A DNA stretch of 28,347 nt, taken from Chromera velia (Eukaryota > Sar > Chromeraceae). The stretch spans positions 31,485 to 59,831 of the forward strand of contig JAHBMJ010000007.1 of assembly GCA_018398765.1 (NCBI GenBank). Direction: 5' to 3'. Each line of letters starts with the position of its first letter. Position 1 is the stretch's first letter. Below, piece by piece: positions 10,214-21,172 of this stretch. Both the position numbers and the translations under genes were made by a program. The notes beneath the pieces are model-generated. The model was given only the letters and a program-made list of their open reading frames with translations. It searched no databases and had not been told where the DNA came from.

Positions 10214-13200
10214 TGAGTTGAAAGGGCAACAGGCATTCAACCGATTGATCTTCATGCATGTGCATGCTCCACTTTCTTTCATGTGCGTGCTCCACTTTCT
10301 TTCTGAAGGAATCTTGATGGAGCAAAGCTCGAATCAACAGAGACACGAAAAGATCACGAATGCGGATGTGTGCAGATTCATTGAAAAGAACAATTCCCAT
10401 AGAGCCCCGTGCCGATTTTTGCTGGCATGTCATTGAGCATGAGCATTCGCGTGAGCAAGAAAACCACGCAAGAAGAGCCATGCACCGAGAGTAGGCAGCT
10501 GACTGACGTTTTGCGACGCCTGCAATGGACAGAAGTTGAAAACAACGAAGACAGGGCAACTATTTGAAATGAAACAGGTAACGTGCGACCACTGAAAGGA
10601 AGAAAAACAGACAGAGACAGTTCACTTGAATAAAGGCAAAGCAACAAACAGACAGGCAGACAGAGAGAGACAACGCTACATGAGAAAGCCTGGCAGCAAA
10701 ACGAGTCGAGACCCTATTGACTGGAGGAGCAGAGATAGAAGGCCTTTCCGTGAGTAATCACTGTGGACCGTTTTCAAGAGCTCTCACACTGAAAACCAAT
10801 CCCACTATTGCTCTCTCCATATGTTCTCCTCGACCAGAAAGGCGCGCTTCTCAATTGACTGACTCTGCGTCCCTGTAAGGAAAGGGGACAAAAGAAGACG
10901 AGGGAGGGAAGCAAAAAGTTGTGCATAAATATAGGGACAGAGGGAAAAGGCAAAGGAAGCAAAGGAAGCTTTGCAGAGATCTCAATTACGTGCCGTCTCA
11001 GTGCGAAAAGACTGTAGAGCGAAATCTCCGCTGTTTTGGTGCTTTGGATCACACCCAGATATATCATCCAAAACCCTCTGGAATGCTCAAATAGCGTTGC
11101 ACGGTTTTCACTTGGTATAAGAATGTCAAAGGCTCACTTTTGATAAAAATCCATGTCCATGAGTCTTTACTTCTGTCTAAAAAATGCTTCAGAGCTTAAT
11201 CAACCAGAAGCTCGTTTACATGCCGGGCAGAGGAAAAAGCTATTTGGGGGGAGAAAGACATCGAAGACAGATAAGCAGCTTTCTCTACTTGAACACCTGA
11301 CTCACAGAATGAAGCTGGAAGACCCGGCCGGAGAGAGGAGGCAGGCAAACAAATGATCAGGCAGGGGGGGGCACATGGAGGAGGATGGATTTGCGATCAG
11401 GGGATCTTCTGGAGTGATTGCATGTGAGGGGCACACCGTGCTGAGGTAAAGTCAGTGGAAGGAAGCAGAGCTTCAAATGGAGCTGCAGTAATGGGCTGCA
11501 ATTAATGTTGACGGAAGTCTCTGTCACACAATGCAATCGAAGAAAACGCAAACGTCAAGCAGTCAACTGAAGAAGAAACGACATAAATGAGAGAAAGACG
11601 GTCACTGTTTCCCATTTTCATAGAGAGAGAGAGGGGGGTCTTTTGAGTCCGGAAAAATAAAAGTGACGAAACTTTAAGGCTTTTCAAGCGGCACTTTCTT
11701 CTCTTCTGAAGGTAATGCTGCATGGGCGAGCTGCAATGCGCCAGCCTCTTTCTTCACATAAAAATTCCCTCCAGCTTTCGATCGTTAACTTCACAGGATT
11801 GCTGACTTTCGATTCTCCCTGCAAGCAATCACCAGGGTATCAAAGATCAGAACACAAAAAATGATCTCAAAAAACAGATAGGGCTCTTTCTGGAGAAGAT
11901 GCTGCAAGCCAGGATGCGAACTTAACCCTTCAGCAAATGACCCCATGCATAAAAATAATTTCTTTCCTAAATTGCCTTTTCTTTCCTGAACAACGTTACG
12001 CGTGCTCCTTCGAAACAGACTCACCAACCAAGGACAGTCCAGGAACAACGAAAAAAGGACGCCCCGTCGTATCGAGTCTTTTATCTTCCTTTCTTCCTTC
12101 CTTCCTTCCTTTGTTCCTTCCTTCCTTCGTTCCTTCCTTCCTTCCTTCCTTCCATACTCACTCACTCACTTACTTACTTACTGACTCACTGACTCACAGA
12201 TGTTGCGGCGTGTTGCTGCAAGGAGAGGAGAAAAAAGAAGGTTGAAATGTATTTGAGCGAAGCACGGAGACTCTTCTAATCACTTTCGAGAAACTTCCCG
12301 CAGACCTTATCTCTGCATGGCAGAGGGTTCCGATCCTTCGAAGATTTTGATTTCCTTTCCACTCACGAGGATCTAGTCCTACAGCATCATGTAGTTTTGC
12401 TTACACCTCCCTCCCATTACTTAACAAAACCCGCATGTCCCTTCAGCCCTTTGATCAAACCGGAATGACTTCTCCAGTGCTTCAGAAGAATTTCAATGAG
12501 CAGAAAAGAGCTAGGCAGCAAGGACTCGAAGATGTCCTCGTCCAGATCATGTCGGGACGAATTAAACCGACTGAAATGAAGAGTGTATGAATGCATTTAA
12601 AGCGAAATTCAAAGAAATTGACAACAAACTTATATGGGGTCGACCATCTTTTGGTACTCCTTCTTGGCTTCTTTCTCTACTTTATCTTTTGAAACCCCGG
12701 GATCGTCGCTTCCCATGTTTCCGTTTCTCTGTCCCCCTCTCCCTTGTTCTTCTTCATCTGCTGAGCCAGCGTCTTGGTTTTCTTCCGATTCTCTCTCGCG
12801 CTATCTCGCAGCTTGTTTCTCTGCCTGCCCAGACATGTCATCCAGACCCATCGAGACCTCTGACTCTCCTGCGTCTTCTTTCTCACCCCTGCGCTGTTGC
12901 TGTTCTTCACCCTCATTTTGTCGGGTCTGTTGCTTCTTCTCAATCATCTCCGGGGTCTGTCCGGTTAGTACACCGCCAGAAACGTGTCCATGCAGCTGTA
13001 TCACCAGAGGAAGTCGTGGTGCTCTCTTCTGCTTTTGAGTTTTTTGGACGGAATGAGGGCTCAGAGGGTGGAGGGTGTGCAACCGTTGTAATTCGAGCTT
13101 TTCTGTGAAGAAGGGAATACTTGAATTTTTGTGCTGACCCTTGAAGCGAAGTTCTGTGGAGAGAGACTTCAAGGCATTCGAGAGAAAGTGGGAGAGTGAA

Positions 13201-16200
13201 GCAGTGACAGGAGCAGCTGCTTGGGGATGATGGCTTAGACTCTTTGTCGAAACTTTTGAGAGCCTACTAATCGAATCGTGTGTATTCAGTTTGACAAATT
13301 GGTTGTCAGACTGCCCGGTCCGCTTTCCTTCAGTCGTCTTGAACAGGTTTTCGACCCATCCCCAAAATCCTCCTGACTGTTTCTCGCCTTTTCTCTCTCC
13401 TTCTCCCTCTCCTTCTCTGTCACCAGGCGGCCCATTGGAAGGAGTCTGAGAGTCTGCCATTTTATTTGTGTCCGTCAAACGCGTCTCTGTGGAAATCTCT
13501 GGAGACCTAGTCTCGGTCTCGGCATCTCCCTCTTGCACTTCTCTCTCGTGACTTGGAGGCACGTGAGAGAGATGTGCTTACTCTTGAGAAGCCCTGTTAC
13601 CGAAATGGTTTGAGAAGTTTGCGCTTGAATGGGAAGTAGTCATACGGGAGTCTGATAAGGAGTTGGAGGAGGTTGAGGGGTCTTGATGCTGTTGAGAATC
13701 AAGGGCCAGGGTCGGAAAGGGGGTCCCTGGAGCGGAAGTGACAGCTTCACTTAAGCGTTTCATGTCGGGAATGTGGATTGGCTCCTCGATGTGGCCATTC
13801 TTGTTCGCAAACTCCTGATCCCAGAGCAGCTGCTGCTGTGTCCATTTCGTTTCCCGGAACATCTCTGGCGTGACGGGTACGCCCGACGAATATCTCCGTC
13901 TGCTGCTTTCCGTTCGCGTTCTTTCTTGTAAATTCATCAAATGATGGAGTTTTTTCTCCCGCTTTGAAGACTGGCTCGCCTTCCAGCCGCGTGTCGCCAG
14001 GACTTGAGACGCTTCCTGTGACTCGTCAGAATTCGATTTGACCTTCGTTCCCGGGATTTTGAGTGGGCCCTTCAGGATGGAAAGGAGAGAGTGGGGGATG
14101 TTTGAGTCCTCATCACGAGCAAGAGTCCGCAATCGCTCGCTCATGTTGTCCATCCGTCGCTTCCTTCGGACCTTCTCAAAGCGTGCCCATATTCTAGAGG
14201 CCATACTTTGAGCCTCTAGATGCTGAATAGAGTCTGTCCCGGGGTCGTTCTCAACTTCCCACCTGTTCCGAGAATTGGGGTCTTCGAATGCTTTTGTCTC
14301 CTTGACTTCGTCCTTGGAAGGTTTAGAGCGAAGGGCTGCAGCGGCTTTTTCGGCTTTCTTGCTCCAGTCAATTTTCAAGAGGGAATCGGTGCGCGGGGAT
14401 TTACGCTTGGGAGTGTGGTTGCGTCCGTCGGTAACATCTCTGAGTCTGGTCTCAAGAATCGCCAGCGCTCTCTTTCGCTTTCGCTTTCGCTTCGGCTTCG
14501 ACTCCGACTCCTCTTTCAAGGAATGAAAAGCAGAAGAAGAAGGGGGAGCTTTCGCTTTTCTTCGTGGACTGTGGACTGATAACGAGGAGAAAGAAGGTGC
14601 CCCTCCGATCTCATTGTGTAATTCTGTTTCTTTTTCGTCTGCTTTCTTCAGATCTTCTTTTGCTTCGTTTAACTTTTCGATCATATCATCTCGAGCTTTC
14701 TGGTCGGTCTCCTTGCCGTCCTCTCCGGGGGGCATTCCAAGTTTCTCCAACTTCCCTGCAGCATCACATTGAATTTATCGCATGGGTGTCTATTCTGTGA
14801 CAAACACATTTGTGCCATTTGTTGACCCATACGAAACGTATACTCAGGAAAGCTTCTCTGTTGTATGCATCCTCAGGAAGGACTCCCTCATGCAAGAAGG
14901 CGCATCCAACATCCCTGCATGTTGTATGTAATAAATGACTTGTGAGGCATTGCAAAAGCAGGGAGGCAGAAAAGCAAGAATACGATCGTATCATCCACCC
15001 TCCGAAATTTTCATCAAGAGAGCGAACGTATCTGGAGACAGAGACTGGGAGGCACTGATTTTTCTTACGACCATTTTCTTGTCGCGGATATCCACCATCT
15101 CCGTTTCAACCAACACCATGCATGCATGCATGTACACGGAAATGTATGCAGAGAGACCGACCAAAGTTTTCTTTGCCGACAGATTCTTTGTAGAAGGATT
15201 TCTCCTCCATACCAAGTCCTTCCTGTACTGCTTTGAGGGGCTCATCAAAAAAAGAAGCCAACCAAGCTTCCCTGACAGCCTTTTTGCGCTTGATGAACCA
15301 CTCTAAGGTGCCCTCTAGATCCTTCTGCACTTTTCCTCTCATGGCTGAAACTTCATCCGCAACCTCCTGGGCTTTGTTTGCTTTGTCTATCATAGGCTTT
15401 GCTTCCTCTTCTACCGTTTCTACCGCCTTTTTCTTCTCTTCTGCAGCTTCGTCCACTTTTCTTTTTTCTTCTTTTTTCTCCTCAATCTTTGACTCTGATT
15501 CTGCAACCGTCTTTTCCGCTTCTTCTTTGACTTTTTCTTGGGCCTCTGCCTCTTTTTTTGCTGCTTCCTCTTCCTCTCCTGCTTTTTTAACTGCTGCCTC
15601 TAACGCATTTTTTTCGTTCTCCTTTTGTGTGGCCTCCTCCTCAGCATCCTTTTTTTCCTGCTCAGCACCTGCAGCAACTTCATCTGCTGTCTGCTTTTCT
15701 CTTTCTGCCTGCTCCTCTGCCCCCTTGGCTTCTGTCGCTTGTTCGGTTGCTCGTGTCACTTCTTCCCGTTTGGCTTGGGCGGCCTCAGTGAGGGCTTCAT
15801 CGGGCGGGTCCGCTTTTGCAGCAGCCTGCTCTGCCTCTGCAGCTTCATCTTCCTTTTTCTTTGCTTCGGCTTCTGCTTTGCGGGCTGCGTCAGCTTTCTC
15901 TGACGCTGCTTTTGCCTTTGCTTCGGCTTCTTCTTTCGTTTTCTCAAAATGTCCCTTTGCCTTCTCTGCGGCGTCCGTTTTTTCTTGCAAGGCTTTTCTA
16001 GCCTCCTCCACCTCTTTTTCCTTCTTTTCTTTCTGTTCTGCAGCCTTTTGGGCTGTCTCTTCTGCTTCTGATTTCTTCTTCTCGGCCTCCTCGATTTCTT
16101 TCTCTGCTTTTTCCTTGCTCTCTTCGACATCTGCCAACGCTTCAGCAGCCGCGACGGCGTTTTCTTCTGCCTCTGCTGCAGCTGCAGTTGCTTGCTCTAC

Positions 16201-19200
16201 CTTTTTTTGAGCCTGTTCTTTTTCTTCAATGCTTTTTTTCAGATGCACGTTCAGGTTGTCCCGCTTGAAAGGGTCTTTCTCGCCCTCTGCAGGCGGCTCC
16301 CCTTCTTGTTCCGCTGTAAGACCTTCCTTTCCCTTCGCCGTCTCTCCATCTTTCTTCTCACCTCCTTCCGTCTCTGCCTCTCTTTTTCCTTCTTCTCCAT
16401 TCTCCTCTTCACCCGGTCCTTTTGGAGTTTTGTCCGGAGTGTCGTCATCTGTTGACTCTCTGTCTTCTGAGCTTCTTTCGTTTTCTTGACTGGTGGTGGG
16501 ATGCATCTTTGGGGTGGAACCTTGATCTTGATCTTGATCTTTCGGAGGTCCCTTCTCCAGGTCTTTTCTGTTTTCGTCTTCTTCTGAGTCACTGGAGGAA
16601 GAAGCGCGTCCATCACCCTCGTCTTTGTCAGATTTGCGGAAAAGAAAGGAAGGCCCATTTTGGGAATCTTCTCCTAGTGCGTGCCCACGGGAGAGGTTCC
16701 CTTCCTCATCTATGGTCTGCGTTCTTTGAGACATTTCTGTAAAGTCATCCTGCTTCACCCTTGCCTCCTCGGATGGAGGGCCGGGTACTTTCGCAGGAAC
16801 AGTGTCAGACGGGACGCCTGCGTCTTTGCGGGATTCCTCTGCAGTCGGGGGAGTAGGAGAGGCACCACCGGTAGAGGTAGGGGGGCGGGATGCCCCCCTC
16901 TCTGTGTCTGCCGCTATTTGTTTCTCATTCTCGCTGTCTATTTTTTCCACCAACTCTTCCGTCTTCGTCTTCAGAGAATCCAGTTGGGTCCTTGTGGCCT
17001 CTTTCAACTTCTCTTCTTCCTCCTTTCGTTTTTTCTCGTGTTCTTCGAAGTGGCCGAGCTCAGTCAGATAGGATGACAAACTGGCTGTGGAAGTTTCAGT
17101 GAGATGACCCGTACGCAGCCATTCTTTCGCTAGGAGATTCGAGTATTCCTCGATTTTTTCTTTTTCGTCGCCTTTCTTTGCGCTGGCATTTTTACCCCTT
17201 CCATTCTTTTCTGCAGTATCTTGACATTGAAGAGCGACAACGTGGACGGGCTGTGACCTTTTGGCCTCCTTGCCCGTCCAGGGGGACTCTCTTGACTGTG
17301 AAAGATTTCCTTCGTCGGTGCGTGTTCCGTCTTCTACTGTCTGTTCTGGACGTCGATCGCCAGAGTACCGTTGGATGCGACTGGAGAAACTTGGCGGGGG
17401 CGTCCCGACATTGCAGGGCTGATCCTATCTCGTCGCACCTCTGCAAAGTAGCCCTGCTTGTCTGTGGCATCATCTGCAGGTGCATCGGTAGGTGCGTCTG
17501 CTGTGCTCCCCTCTCCGTCACTATCTGCGGTACCCCCCTCTCCATTGCTTTCTGCAGAGCCTCCCTCCCCTTCTTCACCATTCTGTCCCTCTTCGCCTTT
17601 TTCTTTTTCGTTTTCGTCAATAATCGCCTGGCCTTCCTCCGTGTCCTTTTTCTCCAACGCTTTGCAACTGCATGCAGGAACAAACACTCACTTATCGTCG
17701 CATCACACCACCCTGCTTACTTTGTTGCCAGCGTCCGACGTCAGAAAGCCCATCTTCTCGGACAGAGGATAAGTTTTGGAGCGATGCGGCCCAAAAGACT
17801 AGAAACAGAGAACCGCGTAAAGAAACAAGAACACTTCGATGCATGGTCATCTCAGGATAGTTTACGCGTGGATAGATCAGATGGGTCTTTCGATTTGTAA
17901 TTTTCACTTGTTGGTTTTTGTGAGACTGTGTGATCCAATGCAAGTCTTTCTTTCCCAGGATAAAGAAAGAATTCCATTATATCACTATGCAGTTACCCGG
18001 AAATGGGTTCTTGAGACTGACTACACGTCTTTCAGTTTGATCGTCTTCTTCATTGCGTCTTCGATCCCCCCCAAGTACTCGACTGGGCCCTCGTCCCCTC
18101 CAGCAGAAGATCCTCTTTGACTGCCGCTTCCAGAGCCACCGGGGGGCTCTCCACTCGTGCTCTGTGACTCTTCGGTGGTCGTCATAGTTGTCGCTGCCTC
18201 CCCCTTCGTGCTCTGTGACTCTTCGGTTGTCGTCGTGGTTGTTGCACTTTCCACTGATGTCCTGCAAGTCACAGAAAAGGACATGTCAGTTTGCTTTTTG
18301 AAGGACAAATAAACGTGAAAGGAGAAACATACAAAGAATGAATTGAGGTGTTTTCTCCAGCCTCGTAGCACCAAAATAAATCGCCCTTTTGACATCCCGA
18401 CTCCCGGGATATTTGCTGGCATCTTCGGCATCTCCTTTAATGTGCACGTCAGGTGTCCTACAGAAAAGAAAAAGGGGGCGCATTCCTTGCGACCGTGGAA
18501 AAGGACTGGGTCAAGCAAGCAAACTACCCCTTCATGCAATATGTCGATGAGGACGTTTTCAGATTGATTATTTATTGCATGAACTGACCGACCCATTGTC
18601 GGGTTCGTCTTTCATTTAGAGGAAAGATTCGGGGGGTTTCCCTGAATCATCATCTGCCGCCTCGCCGCCTTCTTCTTATCCTCCGCCCCCTTCTCCCCCT
18701 TCTCCACCGCCTCCTTCCTTTTCTCCTTCTCCTTCTTTCTTGTCGTCCTCCAAGCCTGGGTCCAGCTTTTCGCCCTTTTTCATGCAACTGCAGAGGAGAA
18801 AAGGACAATTATTCGATCAAAGAAAACGTGCAGGCCAGCCAAGCTCAGCTAGCTGCATTGATGGCAAAACGGTCTAGGAGAGAGGAACAAAGAAGGGCAT
18901 GCAGGTCTGATTCTCTCTCTCTCTCTCTCTCTCTCCCTCTCTCTCTCTGCCTTTTCTCTTTTCCGCGGAGGCAATCAAAAAGAAGCAAATCTCCTCGGAA
19001 AGTAGACGTGTTCTCTGTATGAAGAGAAGCACGTCGTTTTCTTTGTTGCTGGTGTGGTGTGGAAGATATGTGAAGAACGGGAGCTTCCCTACCTGAGAAG
19101 TCTTATGAAACTCGCGTCGTCGGCAAAAGCCCAAAAGAAAGAAAAAAGAAAGACGAAAAACAACTACCAGCTCAAACTTCATGATCAATGCCATGCACTG

Positions 19201-21122
19201 ACCGACCTTATGGCCTTTGTGAAGTCAAACGGGCTGCAGCCACAAAAGAAGATTCAGAGCACAGAATCAACCCAGAGATGAGAGTCTCAGAGCAAAGAAA
19301 CTAAATGTACCAGTTGTACTCATTGAGGGGTCCCGTCGTGAAGTCAGTCGAAAAGGGCCCGTTGATAGGGAACGCCACGCCTTTCTTGGTGCATTTCGGG
19401 AAGGCCTGTGGACCCTTCGCTGGCCTCAGGGAGCTGGAATTAAAGTCAGCCGACCAAAATTTTGTCAAACAATGCGTAGGAATCAACAGTACATATCTCT
19501 ACAATCCTCCACCCACTCGGATCCTGACCTTTCAATAGCAGCCGAGAGCGTGTCGTAAAACCTGAAGGAAGGCACCAGATGGGGGGGTGAAGTAAACAGT
19601 GAACATTCATGCATGCACACACATGCACTCCAAGGTAAGCGCGGACTGCGCGAAATGTTTGTGCGGAAGTCAGAAGGTCACGCCTGCGGAAAGGCAAGTA
19701 CTGATTCATTTGTCAGCCTGTACAGTGATTCTAAACAAGGACAGCAAAAGAGGTGCAGAGCGAGTGGCAAAATGTTTTTGTTCGATACGAGAGCAAGATG
19801 GAAGAGAAACGCCCAAATCAGACAGAAGCAGAAAGAAGAAGGAACCATTAGGGACAGAAGAATATTAATGATGTACGGATCGTGACTGCATGACGGCATG
19901 CCGACTTACTCGTCCAGTTTCTCCTTGGACATCTTCCAGTCGTCTTCATCGCTGCGGGAGCAGTGCAAGAGGATGGACCAGCAAACAATGAGTCGCCATT
20001 CAAAAAAAAGGATCATCACTCGAAAAACAGCTGTAGAAGCAGTAGAAGAAACTTCTCAGTAACAAACTTCTCCAAATTTTAAAGGGTCTGACTCACAGCT
20101 TGGAGAGATGACGAGGAAAATGCGGTGATCTGCTGACAATAAAAAACAACCAGATGCAACGTAAGACTCAAATGGAAGCAACGCATGCACGAATCAAGGT
20201 ACGTCTGATTCACTGACTTGACTTCCAGGATTTTCGGTTTTGCAGAAGGGTCGTGTGGCTGTCCGAAGAAAAATTTATCCAGGAAATCCTTCTTTGCTTC
20301 TTCCGAGACTGCAGGGTTGTCGAAGACTGAAACTGTCTCGGCAGGAGACAGAGGAGCCACGATGCCGGTAAAGGGATGCCAGACAATGTACTTCCTCCCT
20401 TCTTTTTCCACAATCTCAGGTTCCTGCTGCTGACCCCCCTGCTGTTGTGTTTATTGTTTTTGTTGTTCTAACGACGATGTATCTGACAGGCCTCCGGATT
20501 CTTTTTCTGCTCCTTTGCGGTTGGTTTGCAGTGCCTTCTGATGAACTTGAGTGATGCCTGTCTGAGAGAAATTTCCTTGATTGTGTCGTTGCCATGAGGC
20601 CGTCTCTGTCGAAGATCCCCTAGATCCCTCTTGCTCTAACATTCCTAGCGTTTTTGGCCCTCCACCTAATTCACCTGATGAGTCGGACACCTGCATGATC
20701 GATTAACCCAATCGATGAATGGATAATCGAATAAATGAAACAGAACCTGGTAAATACATGGAGTATGAAGGAAGAGATTTCGAATCCACTCCACTCATAC
20801 CTCACGTCTGCTGGGGAACACAGACTGTTTTTTTCTGCAGCTCTTTCCGCTCACACACATTGTACTTCACAACAACAAAAAAAAACTTTCTGACTGAGCG
20901 ACGCTGCATTCATTTTATTCTGTCACATCTGCTCCCATGCGCATACGTACCTTTTCTCCCCTCCCCAACGCCTCCAGCTTCCCTTTTGTCTCCACGAAGG
21001 CGTCCTTTGCCGCACTCAGGTCGTGGATCTGCAGACAAATTTTCACGGGGAGTCTCTCTGCCTCTCCCACTCTCTCTCTCCGACACTCTTTCGTACAAAT
21101 TTACATACACACAGACAGACAG

Positions 21123-21172
<50 letters not shown>

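Larger units (their letters stand above)
8328..12629. other. long repeat-rich intronic or intergenic stretch
   Basis: About 4.3 kb dominated by microsatellites, with little convincing coding sequence. Minus-strand splice-flanked fragments at 10788-10872, about 11670-11710 and 12027-12075 could be small exons, but only the first is listed. Long frames here read as Arg/Glu, Thr/His, Ser/Leu or Cys/Val repeats and are microsatellite artefacts. Confidence 0.5.

Noticed and set aside
9792-10559. Long frames reading as Arg/Glu, Thr/His, Ser/Leu and Cys/Val repeats
   Set aside because: They translate (GA)n, (CA)n and (GT)n microsatellites in all frames. The same applies at 1025-1243, 3211-3483, 7719-8174, 8273-8804, 21023-21191, 25133-25445 and 26763-27418.
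15233-16210. 325-codon plus-strand frame rich in Ser, Phe and Ala
   Set aside because: Exact antisense shadow of the Glu/Lys/Ala-rich coiled-coil exon. The composition is forced by the opposite strand and no splice or start signals support it.
17178-17900. 240-codon plus-strand frame
   Set aside because: Lies opposite minus-strand exons, reads as Cys/Phe/Leu/Arg-rich, and has no recognisable domain.
12630-20453. Genetic code with UAA and UAG read as glutamine
   Set aside because: Five candidate sites exist, but the clearest exons, including a 676-codon Gln-containing one, have none. Allantoinase ends KDEL-UAA, and purine-rich sequence makes post-stop frames look coding. Kept only as a checkable finding.
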